Shown one piece after another: positions 1 to 6,784 of a stretch of DNA of 10,399 bases (its first letter is position 1; each line of letters opens with the position of its first letter). This DNA comes from an uncultured cyanobacterium. Lineage in GTDB: Bacteria; Cyanobacteriota; Cyanobacteriia; PCC-6307; Cyanobiaceae. The notes under the pieces are model-generated. The model was not told the origin of the DNA. It made no database searches and saw nothing but the letters and a program-made list of their open reading frames with translations. The translations under genes were made by a program, and so were the position numbers. The stretch is from contig CAIZOZ010000192.1 in NCBI GenBank assembly GCA_903934745.1, forward strand, positions 1 through 10,399, written 5' to 3'.

Positions 1-668
1 ACTGTAAGCAGATTGGCGCTGCAAGATGGGGGCGGATCTGGGGGTGGCTCTGCCGCTTTGAGCGGCCCAGGTCAGCACCTCAATCCCGTGCAGGCGTCGA
101 CAGGCTTCTCAGCAGGCACAACGTCTGTTCCTGGACGCCGCCGGTGCCATCCCGTGGCTGGAATCCCCCAGGTTCCGGGCCGCAAGCGGCTTGCCGCCGT
201 TCCTCGCAGGACGCGTCGCTCAGGCTCTTGTTGCCCTCAGCATGGCGAGCTGCGTCGATCCCGGCGGAACCAAGTTGTCTTTCCCCTCGTCCTGCTGCTT
301 CTGCAGGGTGATCTGGCTCACTGTCTGCCAGGCTCCGTTGCTGGCCGGTGCGCAGCCCCTACGTCCCTTGACCCAAAAAGGTGGCTGTCCCAGTGATGAC
401 AGCGGCTGGGATGGTTGCTGTCGGCCCAGTCGTGCGGCCAGAGGCGCGATTGAGCAGATTGCTGCCTATGGTCCCGTGGATTCGAAACCTCTGGCGAGGA
501 TTGTTTCGCCGATCTCCAGGGGAAAGAAGCTATCCCTGGGGTTGGATAGGCGTGTCCACCGGAATGGAACGGCTCTGGCGCCTCCTGTTTGAGCTCTGAG
601 CAAGGTGCGATCACTCCCCAGGGCCAGTCCGCGATTGGTTGCGGTTCCCGGTTGGATGTTTTTGGCTG

Positions 669-685
669 GGTGGCGTTAAGCCACC
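669..685. repeat. Hairpin with GTTAA loop
   Basis: GGTGGC (669-674) and GCCACC (680-685) form a perfect 6-bp stem around the loop GTTAA. The 13-nt core at 671-683 differs by one base from the core of the larger hairpin at 9735-9761. No T-run follows on either strand, so it does not look like an intrinsic terminator. Confidence 0.5.
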
Positions 686-852
686 TCGGTTGGAGTGGCC
701 CAGACCTTGATGAAATGGGCAGAGCTGGCTGGGTTGCTCTGCAGCACGGATGATCGGGTGGGCGATGATCGGCGATGGTGCGGCTTGCTCAATGGCGATG
801 GTTGATCTGCCAGTTTTTCTTGATGCATCACTCTTCTTTCTTTCCTGCCAAC

Positions 853-859
853 TGATAAT
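853..859 (+). promoter_or_regulatory. Possible -10 element of metF
   Basis: TGATAAT lies in the only A/T-rich patch ahead of metF and resembles a bacterial -10 box. It would give a leader of roughly 60 nt. No good -35 hexamer sits 16-18 nt upstream (TTGATG at 820-825 is too far), so this is a weak assignment. Confidence 0.3.
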
Positions 860-917
860 TTTACAGAGGGCAGCTTGCTGCAGCATGATGGCCTGAGTGT
901 GCGGCGGCTGTCGTTTC

Positions 918-926
918 GGAGGTGAT
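918..926 (+). promoter_or_regulatory. Perfect Shine-Dalgarno of metF, sets the start
   Basis: GGAGGTGAT is complementary over nine bases to the 3-prime tail of bacterial 16S rRNA, and it directly abuts the GTG at 927. The core GGAGG leaves a 4-nt spacer, slightly short. The site argues for starting metF at 927 rather than at the upstream in-frame GTG at 897, which would place this site inside the coding region. Confidence 0.65.
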
Positions 927-1874
927 GTGCTGCTTCAGGAGGCCCTGACTGCTGGTCAATTCGCTCTCACGGCGGAGGTGACCCCGCCGCGTGGAGGTGA
1001 CCCGGGGCGCACTCTCGCTGCCGCCGTCGCTCTGCGGGGTTTGGTGCATGCCGTCAACATCACCGACAACAGCCGGGCGGTGATGCGTATGAGCAGTCTG
1101 GCGATGTGCCGGCTGTTGCTGGACCAAGGCCTGGAGCCGGTGCTGCAGGTCACCTGCCGCGATCGCAACCGCCTGGCCCTGCAGGCTGATCTGCTCGGCG
1201 CCCATGCCCTCGGCATTCGTAATCTGCTGTGTCTCACCGGCGATCCGCTCAAGGCGGGCGATCAGCCCAACTCCCGGCCGGTGAATGAGCTGGAGGCGGT
1301 GCGGCTGCTGCAGCTGGTGCAGCGCTTCAATGCCGGCGAGGATCCGGTCAAGGGTGATCTGCCCGATGGTGGCACCGAGCTGTTTGCCGGAGCGGCGGCC
1401 GATCCCCAGGCGACCAGCTGGAGCGGTTTGGTGTCGAGGGTGCGGCGCAAACAGGCCGCTGGCGCCCGCTTCCTGCAAACCCAGATGGTGATGGATGAGC
1501 AGGCGCTGAGACGCTTCGTGCAGGAGATCACCCAGCCGTTGGGCCTGCCGGTGCTGGCGGGGGTGTTCCTGCTCAAATCGGCCAAAAACGCCGCCTTCAT
1601 CAACCGCATGGTGCCCGGCGTCACCATCCCTCAGGCGATCATGGATCGCCTCGCCGCCGCTGCCGATCCTGCGGCTGAAGGGATCGCCATTGCCGCCGAG
1701 CAGGTGGCCACCTACCGCAGCATCGCCCAGGGAGTGCACCTGATGGCCGTCAAGGCCGAGGAGCGCATCCCCGAGATTCTGCGGCTGGCCGGGGTCGAGT
1801 CTGTGGGGGGCAGCGCTGGCGGGGTGGCGGCGAAGTTGGTGGGGGCTCGCTCCCTCCATGGATCACCATCCTGA
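927..1874 (+). CDS. metF: Methylenetetrahydrofolate reductase (MetF family)
   Basis: Predicted FAD-dependent cytoplasmic enzyme reducing 5,10-methylene-THF to 5-methyl-THF, the methyl donor for methionine synthesis. The 315-residue product matches the single-domain bacterial TIM-barrel form, without the eukaryotic regulatory domain. Family landmarks visible: AEVTPPRGG near residues 16-24, where E17 corresponds to the catalytic glutamate of E. coli MetF (FEFFPPR); NLLCLTGDP at 99-107, the flavin/folate region carrying the conserved Asp; and GARFLQTQ at 179-186, the late-barrel motif. The GTG start was chosen because a nine-base Shine-Dalgarno abuts it and the resulting N-terminus fits the family; GTG 897 is the alternative. 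The gene stands alone on the plus strand, converging on the nucleotidyltransferase gene 236 bp away. No methionine-pathway partner or SAM riboswitch is visible nearby. Confidence 0.93.
   Translation: MLLQEALTAGQFALTAEVTPPRGGDPGRTLAAAVALRGLVHAVNITDNSRAVMRMSSLAMCRLLLDQGLEPVLQVTCRDRNRLALQADLLGAHALGIRNLLCLTGDPLKAGDQPNSRPVNELEAVRLLQLVQRFNAGEDPVKGDLPDGGTELFAGAAADPQATSWSGLVSRVRRKQAAGARFLQTQMVMDEQALRRFVQEITQPLGLPVLAGVFLLKSAKNAAFINRMVPGVTIPQAIMDRLAAAADPAAEGIAIAAEQVATYRSIAQGVHLMAVKAEERIPEILRLAGVESVGGSAGGVAAKLVGARSLHGSPS
1159..1166. repeat. HIP1 octamer GCGATCGC
   Basis: Exact copy of the palindromic octamer that is over-represented in many cyanobacterial genomes. It lies inside metF; other exact copies are at 7584-7591 and 9116-9123. 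Confidence 0.6.
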
Positions 1875-2101
1875 GTGGAGTTCTTTCGATCGATGTTTGG
1901 GGAGCGATTCGGGTGTGAATTGAACAGACAACCCGATTGGTATATCAGGGATGCCACCCATCCACGCTGTGATTTTGGCAAATCAGTGGTGTTGCTTGGT
2001 GAAGGCCCGGCGTCGATCGCCTGCTGATCGCGATCTGTGAGGTTGGGTGTGCCAGGTGGTGATCCGCTGGCAACGCTCTGTTTGTTGTTGCAAGCCTGTT
2101 G

Positions 2102-2118
2102 GCCCCTGCGTCAGGGGC
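2102..2118. terminator. Hairpin in the convergent metF / nucleotidyltransferase spacer
   Basis: GCCCCTG (2102-2108) pairs with CAGGGGC (2112-2118) around a 3-nt loop, and overlaps the stop codon of the nucleotidyltransferase gene (2111-2113). It sits between two convergent genes, where a bidirectional terminator is expected, but neither strand has a following T-run. A weaker dyad, TGATTT/AAATCA at 1970-1985, lies nearer metF. Terminator function is therefore only a suggestion. Nothing else is recognisable in the 236-bp spacer. Confidence 0.3.
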
Positions 2119-3286
2119 TCAGCGCCAGCTCACTGCCCAGCAGCTCTGCCATCGCTTTCTGCTGGGGCGAGGGGCTGGCCACATCCTGGCGGCGCACGTC
2201 CGTGATCAGCCAATCCAGGGAGGCTTCCTGCAGGTCGAAATGGTCGCCGTTGCGATCCACGCAGTAGCGGCCGTACACCAGCTTTTCCACCAGACGTACA
2301 CCGGCACCGATGCGGGAATAATCAAAAATGATCGAATTGTCGATCGTGGCGCCGCTGCAGATGTGGCAGCTGGGGCCGATCATCGCCGGCCCGATGATTG
2401 TGGCACCGTCTTCAATCCGGGTCATGCCGCCCACATAGATCGGCCCTTCCACCGTGATCTTGTCCCAGTCGGCGGCCACATTCAGTCCGGTGTAGATGCC
2501 GGGTCGCACCTGTTGGCCAGGGATCTGCACCTGGCGCACATCGCCCTGCAGCACGCTGCGGATCGCCTGCCAGTAATCCGGCACCTTGCCGATATCCACC
2601 CACTCAAATTCCATCGGCAGCGCATAAAAGGGCGCCTCAGCTGCCACCAGCTTCGGGAACAGATCGGAGCCGATGTCGAACGGTATGCCGCTGGGAATGA
2701 AGTCCAGCACCTCGGGCTCAAAGATGTAGATGCCCGTATTGATCATGTCGCTGGCGGCCTCGTCCACCGCTGGCTTCTCCTGAAACGACAGCACCCGGCC
2801 CTCCGGGTCGGTCACCACGACGCCGTAGCTGCTCACCAGCTCCCTCGGCACCCGCTTGGTGATCATGCTGGCCATGGCACCTTTCTGCTTGTGGCGCCGC
2901 ACCGCTTCGGTGAGATCGAGATCGATCAGGGCATCCCCGCAGAGCACCACGAAGGTGTCATCGAAGAAGGGCTGGAAATCCTGGATGCGCTTGAGCCCGC
3001 CGGCCGATCCGAGGGCATCGCCGATCAGTTGGCCATCTTCGATACGGCCTTCGAAGCTGTAAGCGATCTGTACACCGAACCGCTGTCCGTCGCGGAAGTA
3101 ATTCTCGATTTCCTCGGCCAGGTGCGACACATTCACCATGATTTCGTTGAAGCCATGCTCACGCAGCAGCTCCAGCAGAAACTCCATCACTGGTTTCTGC
3201 AGAATCGGGATCATCGGCTTGGGTGTGGTGTGCGTGATCGGCCGCACCCTTGTTCCCTTACCGGCCGCCAGAATCATCGCCTTCAT
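2111..3286 (-). CDS. Sugar-phosphate nucleotidyltransferase (NDP-sugar synthase, probable mannose-1-phosphate guanylyltransferase type)
   Basis: The predicted enzyme joins a sugar 1-phosphate to an NTP, giving an activated sugar for polysaccharide or glycolipid synthesis. The 391 residues show an N-terminal Rossmann-like domain: signature GKGTRVRP at residues 9-16 followed by TPKP (21-24), the metal-binding GD at 117-118, EKP at 170-172 and NTG at 183-185. The C-terminal part (about 260-360) has hexapeptide-like isoleucine/glycine repeats typical of a left-handed beta-helix. The frame stays open 100 codons upstream into the scpA gene, but that stretch is a shadow; ATG at 3286 begins right at the conserved MKAMILAAG. 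It starts 44 bp after scpA and is probably co-transcribed; a TAGGCT hexamer at 3315-3320 could also serve as its own -10. Which sugar and nucleotide are used cannot be decided from sequence alone. Confidence 0.9.
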   Translation of the reverse strand: MKAMILAAGKGTRVRPITHTTPKPMIPILQKPVMEFLLELLREHGFNEIMVNVSHLAEEIENYFRDGQRFGVQIAYSFEGRIEDGQLIGDALGSAGGLKRIQDFQPFFDDTFVVLCGDALIDLDLTEAVRRHKQKGAMASMITKRVPRELVSSYGVVVTDPEGRVLSFQEKPAVDEAASDMINTGIYIFEPEVLDFIPSGIPFDIGSDLFPKLVAAEAPFYALPMEFEWVDIGKVPDYWQAIRSVLQGDVRQVQIPGQQVRPGIYTGLNVAADWDKITVEGPIYVGGMTRIEDGATIIGPAMIGPSCHICSGATIDNSIIFDYSRIGAGVRLVEKLVYGRYCVDRNGDHFDLQEASLDWLITDVRRQDVASPSPQQKAMAELLGSELALSP

Positions 3287-3330
3287 CGGCGTCGGCCACT
3301 CCAACCTCTTTTGCAGCCTAGGGAGTCGGC

Positions 3331-4236
3331 TCAGGCTGCCAGCTGCTGGCGAGCCGGACCCCCATCTGACCCCTGGGCACTGGGGTTGGCGGCTACGGCC
3401 AGCGGTAACGCCACCATCTCCCCTGGTGCCACCAGGCGCTTGAGGCTCAGCGGTGCATAGAGCCCACCGGGCTGGTCCAGTTCCACCTTCCCCTGGGAGC
3501 AGAGGAACAGCAGGGCCCAGAACACCCCCACCCGATCCTGGTCCAGGTCCTCCTGGGCGCTGGCCTGCTCCACGGCCAGCCCCCACGCCTGCACCAGCTC
3601 TTCGAAGCCCACCCAGTGGCTGCTGGCGCTGTCGCTCCAGCTCTGCAGGAAGCGGCTGAGGCCGGCGGTGGTTTCCGGCAGTTTCTCGCGGTGGGCCAGA
3701 GCTGTCACCTGGGCGATGGCGTCCCGATCGCTGTAGCGCTTGGGCCGCTGCTTCTGGCGCACCCGACCCTCGTCGGCTTCGAGTTGGGCGGCGATGTCTT
3801 CGAGCTGGCGGATCAGCTCCCCCAGGGTCACGGGCCGCTGCAAAGGTGGTGGGGCCACCAGGCGCCGCTGCAGACGGCGTTCGGGCTTAGCCGGCAGGCT
3901 GAAGCCCCCGTCTCCAGCCCAGTCGTCGCCGCGATCGTCGTCCTCGCAGGCCTCCAGCACGATCACTTCCGGCGGGAAGGTGGCCGCTTCCAGCACTTCC
4001 GCCTTCAATCCCACCAGCACCGAGGCCGCCAGGAAGGCCTCGCTGCTCTCGGCCAGATCCTGCTCGTAGCTGCCTCCTTGAAGCGCCATCAGCCTCGGCG
4101 CCTCAATTCGCTGGCGCAATTGGTCGAGGAAGCCGTCGATCACGGCGATCACATCCACATCCCAGGGATCGATCTCGCCCCGCTCGGCCGCGTCCTGCAG
4201 CAGGCGGATCGCCAGCCTGGCGCCGGCCTCAGCCAC
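3331..4236 (-). CDS. scpA: Segregation and condensation protein A (ScpA kleisin)
   Basis: Predicted kleisin subunit bridging SMC heads in the chromosome-organising condensin complex. The 301-residue product has the ScpA N-terminal helical region (LAIRLLQDAAERGEIDPWDV at 8-27 and YEQDLAESSEAFLAAS near 57-72), an acidic charged middle (about 97-125) and a C-terminal winged-helix-like part (about 205-270, including VFWALLFLCSQGKVELDQ) that binds the SMC head. The length is somewhat above the usual 240-280 residues because of the middle linker. The start is a GTG at 4236 with a purine-rich GGGGG upstream; homologous proteins begin at about this point. No scpB or smc lies in the window. The gene is followed after 44 bp by the nucleotidyltransferase gene, with which it probably shares a transcript. 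Confidence 0.9.
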   Translation of the reverse strand: MAEAGARLAIRLLQDAAERGEIDPWDVDVIAVIDGFLDQLRQRIEAPRLMALQGGSYEQDLAESSEAFLAASVLVGLKAEVLEAATFPPEVIVLEACEDDDRGDDWAGDGGFSLPAKPERRLQRRLVAPPPLQRPVTLGELIRQLEDIAAQLEADEGRVRQKQRPKRYSDRDAIAQVTALAHREKLPETTAGLSRFLQSWSDSASSHWVGFEELVQAWGLAVEQASAQEDLDQDRVGVFWALLFLCSQGKVELDQPGGLYAPLSLKRLVAPGEMVALPLAVAANPSAQGSDGGPARQQLAA

Positions 4237-4564
4237 CCTGCCCCCGGCAATCGGAAGCGGCGGCCGCGTTCGGTGGTATGGCCTGGGAAGGGGCGAAAAC
4301 TGGGATCATGACCAGGACCTGGCGATCAACTTAACGAGCCCTGCCCCAGCTGACCAGTCAGCGTCCCAGAGTTCAGCCTCTGGAGTGGGAACCTTGCCCG
4401 TTCGTGGCGCGTCCAGGCCCTGTTGGTGCAGCCGTCTGCGCCTCTGAAAGGGCTGGTGCTGAAGTCTTGGTGGCCTGCCGTGGTGTTCGGGGCCGCCTGT
4501 TTGCCGTGCACCCAGTCTTGATTCAGCCTGTTTGCAGCGGGCGGTGTTTCTGCCCGTGCACGGC
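4237..4564. other. 328-bp spacer between lapA-like gene and scpA
   Basis: No gene is supported here on either strand; open frames in the region are continuations of shadows from the lapA-like gene or scpA. It holds the odd palindrome CCAGGACCTGG (4312-4322) and a 62-bp inverted-repeat structure (4503-4564) directly after the lapA-like stop codon. The scpA promoter should lie in its left part, but no convincing -10/-35 pair is visible. Confidence 0.5.
4503..4564 (-). repeat. 9-bp inverted repeat just after the lapA-like stop codon
   Basis: GCCGTGCAC (4503-4511) and GTGCACGGC (4556-4564) are perfect complements, 44 bp apart. Between them CGGGC (4538-4542) and GCCCG (4552-4556) form a nested 5-bp stem that competes for base 4556. 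The right arm begins at the first base after the stop codon at 4565-4567. There is no T-run on the minus strand after the structure, so a classical terminator is not supported; an end-stabilising or processing structure is possible. Confidence 0.45.
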
Positions 4565-4954
4565 TCACTCCATCGAAACGAAAGCTGTTTCGCTCTGGAC
4601 GGCGGTTTCGCGGCTGGAGGTTTGCCCCGCCGCCGGCAGCAGGGCCAGCTGGGCATCCACGGTGGCGCGGTAGCGCTGTAGATCGTTTTCCAGCTCCTGG
4701 ATGCGCACTTGCTGGGCCTCAGCTTCATCCGGATCCTGCAGAGTTTCCACCTTCTTCACCACACCGCTCCAGACGGCGAAAATCCAGGCCGCAATGGCGC
4801 CGATGCCGCCCACCACCAGCAGCAGGGCCGCCAGCGGCAGGGTGGTGCTCACCCCGGGCAGGAAGTGGACGGTGGTGGCGGCGGTGTTCTCAAGCGTGAA
4901 CATCACCATCGCCAGGCCGAAGCTGAAGATCAGCAGGAAGTTCAGCTGACGCAT
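4565..4954 (-). CDS. Small LapA/DUF1049-type membrane protein
   Basis: A 129-residue predicted membrane protein resembling the LapA (lipopolysaccharide assembly protein A, DUF1049) family. Visible features: a first hydrophobic segment at about residues 4-20; a short loop with LENTAATTVHFLPG (21-34), the place where the family carries its typical 'N...V.F' signature; a second hydrophobic segment at about 39-63 with glycine-rich VVGGIGAI; and a charged, probably coiled-coil tail at about 66-105. This two-helix-plus-coil layout is normal for the family. The ATG at 4954 starts directly at the first helix; no Shine-Dalgarno is visible. It follows ndhD by 128 bp on the same strand, with a hairpin between them and its own CTACGCTCC box. 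Its exact role in cyanobacteria is unknown to me. Confidence 0.78.
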   Translation of the reverse strand: MRQLNFLLIFSFGLAMVMFTLENTAATTVHFLPGVSTTLPLAALLLVVGGIGAIAAWIFAVWSGVVKKVETLQDPDEAEAQQVRIQELENDLQRYRATVDAQLALLPAAGQTSSRETAVQSETAFVSME

Positions 4955-4975
4955 GGCTGGGCAGGTATCGGAACA

Positions 4976-4984
4976 GGAGCGTAG
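4976..4984 (-). promoter_or_regulatory. CTACGCTCC box, putative -10 of lapA-like gene
   Basis: The minus strand reads CTACGCTCC, 21 nt ahead of the ATG at 4954. It contains TACGCT, fitting the loose cyanobacterial -10 pattern TAnnnT, and matches boxes ahead of ndhD and ndhF. No -35 element is evident. Confidence 0.35.
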
Positions 4985-5006
4985 ACAGAGTGCGCCGCAA
5001 CGCCAG

Positions 5007-5027
5007 TGCAGCCCTGGGTGGGCTGCA
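5007..5027 (-). terminator. Hairpin downstream of ndhD
   Basis: TGCAGCCC (5007-5014) pairs perfectly with GGGCTGCA (5020-5027) around the loop TGGGT, about 55 nt after the ndhD stop codon. The minus strand has no T-run after the stem, so it may be a weak terminator or an mRNA-end structure between ndhD and the lapA-like gene. Confidence 0.4.
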
Positions 5028-5082
5028 GAGTTTCGTTACCACTGGACGCCCTGGTAGGGAGGGTGTGAGCCGCTGTAAGGGT

Positions 5083-6684
5083 TCAGCCCAGCGCCGGGGC
5101 TTGTAGCAGCGCCGGATTCAGCAGGCCCATCGGCAGCTGACGCATCACGGCTCGGGCCGGTGGATTCTCCACCTTGGCCAGCGCCACCTCTTCGCGGGCC
5201 ACCAGGGCCTCAATCGAGGCCCGGTAGGTGTCGGTCATGATCCGCGGGTAGAGGCCGATGCCGATGATCGGCACCAGCAGAGCCGAGATGATGTAGATCT
5301 CGCGGGGCTCGGCATCCACCAGCTGGGTGTGGGCCGCCAGTTCAGCGTTCTCCTTACCGAAGAAGATCTCGCGCAGCATCGACAGCAGGTAAACCGGCGT
5401 GAGGATCACCCCCACCGCCGCCAGCACCGACATCACCACCCGGAAGCTGAGCGAATAGGCCTCACTGGTGGCAAAGCCCACGAACACCATCAGCTCCGAG
5501 ACGAAGCCGCTCATGCCCGGCAGGGCCAACGAGGCCAGGGAGCAGACGGTCCAGAGGGCGAACATCTTGCGCATCTTCTGGCCCACGCCGCCCATCTCAT
5601 CGAGCTGCAGGGTGTGGGTGCGGTCGTAGGTGGCGCCCACCAGGAAGAACAGGCTGGCGCCGATCAGGCCGTGGCTGACCATCTGCAACATGGCGCCGCT
5701 GGTGCCGAGGGCGCTGAAGCTGCCGATGCCGATCAGCACGAAGCCCATGTGGCTGATCGAGCTGTAGGCGATCTTGCGCTTGAGATTGCGCTGGGCGAAG
5801 GAGGTGAGGGCGGCGTAGATGATGTTCACCACCCCCAGCACCACCAGCAGCGGCGCGAACTGGGCATGGGCCAACGGCAGGATCTGCACGTTGAAGCGCA
5901 GCAGGGCGTAGCCGCCCATCTTGAGCAAAATGCCGGCCAGCAGCATGTGCACCGGGGCCGTGGCTTCGCCATGGGCATCGGGCAGCCAGGTGTGCAACGG
6001 CACGATCGGCAGCTTGACGCCGAAGGCGATCAGCAGGCCCGCGTAGCAGAGCACCTGGAAGCCGGTGCCGAATTCCTTGGCGGCCAGGGCTGTGTATTCG
6101 AAGCTGGGAGTGCCGCCGCCGTAGAAGCCCATGGCCAGGGCCGCCAGCAGGATGAACACCGAGCCGCCGGCTGTGTAGAGGATGAACTTGGTGGCGGCGT
6201 ACTGGCGCTTCTTGGCCCCCCAGATCGCCAGCAGCAGATACACCGGCAGCAGCTCCAGCTCCCAGGAGAGGAAGAACAGCAGCATGTCCTGCACGGCGAA
6301 CACGGCGATCTGGCCGCCATCCATCGCCAGGATCAGGAAGTAGAAGAGCCGTGGCTTGAAGGTGACGGGCCAGGCCGCCAGCACCGCCAGGGCGGTGATG
6401 AAGCTGGTCAGCAGGATCAGCGGCATCGACAGGCCGTCGGCGCCCACCGACCAGGCCAGGCCGAGATCCGGCAGCCACTGCACCCGCTCCACCAGCTGCA
6501 GCCCTGCCACCGCCGGGTCATAGCCGTTGAGGTAGCCGCCCACGGTCAGCAGGAAGGTGACCAGGGCGATGCCGAGGGCAAACCAGCGGATCTGTTTGCC
6601 ATCCCCCTTGTCGGGGATGAAAGGGATCAGCAGGGAAGCCGAGATCGGAAAGAGGATCGAGGCGCTCAGCCAGGGGAATGCCAC
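5083..6684 (-). CDS. ndhD: NAD(P)H-quinone oxidoreductase subunit 4 (NdhD, NDH-1)
   Basis: Antiporter-like membrane subunit (NuoM/ND4 homologue) of the thylakoid NDH-1 complex, which oxidises ferredoxin, reduces plastoquinone and pumps protons. With the chosen start the product has 533 residues, the usual size. Visible motifs: WELEL near residue 141-145, whose first Glu corresponds to the essential NuoM Glu144; FGVKLP with K224; HTWLPDAHGEATAPVH at 231-246; ILLKMGG with K255; and LKRKIAYSSISHMG near 301-314. Hydrophobic segments run throughout. The frame is open to a GTG at 6726, which would add 14 residues (GISTLRPSPLHGP) unlike NdhD N-termini; GTG 6684 gives MAFPWLSAS, close to known starts, and sits 23 nt after a CTACACTCC box. 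Neither has a Shine-Dalgarno. The strong resemblance suggests the NDH-1L (NdhD1) form. Confidence 0.95.
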   Translation of the reverse strand: MAFPWLSASILFPISASLLIPFIPDKGDGKQIRWFALGIALVTFLLTVGGYLNGYDPAVAGLQLVERVQWLPDLGLAWSVGADGLSMPLILLTSFITALAVLAAWPVTFKPRLFYFLILAMDGGQIAVFAVQDMLLFFLSWELELLPVYLLLAIWGAKKRQYAATKFILYTAGGSVFILLAALAMGFYGGGTPSFEYTALAAKEFGTGFQVLCYAGLLIAFGVKLPIVPLHTWLPDAHGEATAPVHMLLAGILLKMGGYALLRFNVQILPLAHAQFAPLLVVLGVVNIIYAALTSFAQRNLKRKIAYSSISHMGFVLIGIGSFSALGTSGAMLQMVSHGLIGASLFFLVGATYDRTHTLQLDEMGGVGQKMRKMFALWTVCSLASLALPGMSGFVSELMVFVGFATSEAYSLSFRVVMSVLAAVGVILTPVYLLSMLREIFFGKENAELAAHTQLVDAEPREIYIISALLVPIIGIGLYPRIMTDTYRASIEALVAREEVALAKVENPPARAVMRQLPMGLLNPALLQAPALG

Positions 6685-6707
6685 AGGCCCGTGCAAGGGT
6701 GATGGCC

Positions 6708-6716
6708 GGAGTGTAG
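6708..6716 (-). promoter_or_regulatory. CTACACTCC box, putative -10 of ndhD
   Basis: The minus strand reads CTACACTCC, containing TACACT (TAnnnT), 23 nt ahead of the GTG at 6684. If it is a promoter element, the longer ndhD start at 6726 would lie upstream of it and could not be used on that transcript. Eight of nine bases match the ndhF box. Confidence 0.35.
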
Positions 6717-6721
6717 AAATA

Positions 6722-6749
6722 CCCACCAGGCCTGCACTGGGCTGGTGGG
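6722..6749 (-). repeat. Hairpin in the ndhF-ndhD spacer
   Basis: CCCACCAG (6722-6729) and CTGGTGGG (6742-6749) form a perfect 8-bp stem with a 12-nt loop. A second small hairpin, CTGAG/CTCAG at 6764-6776, lies between it and the ndhF stop codon. On the minus-strand transcript the alternative ndhD start codon GTG 6726 is buried in the larger stem. It may act in mRNA processing or partial termination between ndhF and ndhD; no T-run follows. Confidence 0.45.
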
Positions 6750-6784
6750 GGATGGCACACAGGCTGAGGCGCTCAGTTGGCCCT

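Larger units (their letters stand above)
1..917. other. Gene-poor stretch upstream of metF
   Basis: I recognise no intact gene here. The plus-strand reading frame beginning near position 62 is open to 592 but lacks a good start: the in-frame TGA at 59-61 precedes it and the first usable codons are a TTG at 191 and an ATG at 242, without a convincing ribosome binding site. Between about 62 and 330 this frame shows roughly 78 percent G/C at third positions, like the real genes nearby; the bias fades afterwards. It could therefore be the decayed end of a gene, but the peptide resembles no family I know. The rest (about 600-850) has no coding signal; it contains a small hairpin at 669-685, short GCGATG/GATGATCGG repetitions at 748-800, and a T/C-rich tract ahead of metF. 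Confidence 0.5.

Noticed and set aside
13..396. Plus-strand frame open from the left edge to 396
   Set aside because: Arginine/glycine-rich peptide without family resemblance; third-position bias is in a different frame.
466..500. Possible tRNA T-arm (TTCGAAA near 481)
   Set aside because: Flanking bases do not form a T-stem and no acceptor or anticodon arm could be built; no tRNA was found anywhere in the window.
381..599. 72-codon plus-strand frame with GTG start
   Set aside because: No ribosome binding site at proper distance, no bias, and no recognisable similarity.
600..926. SAM riboswitch ahead of metF
   Set aside because: No recognisable riboswitch core sequence or multi-stem fold was seen.
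861..1859. Minus-strand frame opposite metF
   Set aside because: His/Gln-rich antisense shadow of metF.
2099..3460. Plus-strand frame opposite the nucleotidyltransferase
   Set aside because: Shadow of the minus-strand gene, which shows all catalytic motifs.
3287..3586. 100-codon N-terminal extension of the nucleotidyltransferase
   Set aside because: Overlaps scpA out of frame, is Gly/Pro-rich, and the family begins at MKAMILAAG.
5049..5070. CTCACACCC on the minus strand, reminiscent of the cyanobacterial small RNA Yfr1 motif
   Set aside because: The full conserved ACUCCUCACAC core is absent and there is no terminator-like T-run.
5329..6702. Long plus-strand frame (457 codons) opposite ndhD
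   Set aside because: Composition is extremely rich in His, Gln, Glu and Gly, typical of the antisense shadow of a high-GC membrane-protein gene.
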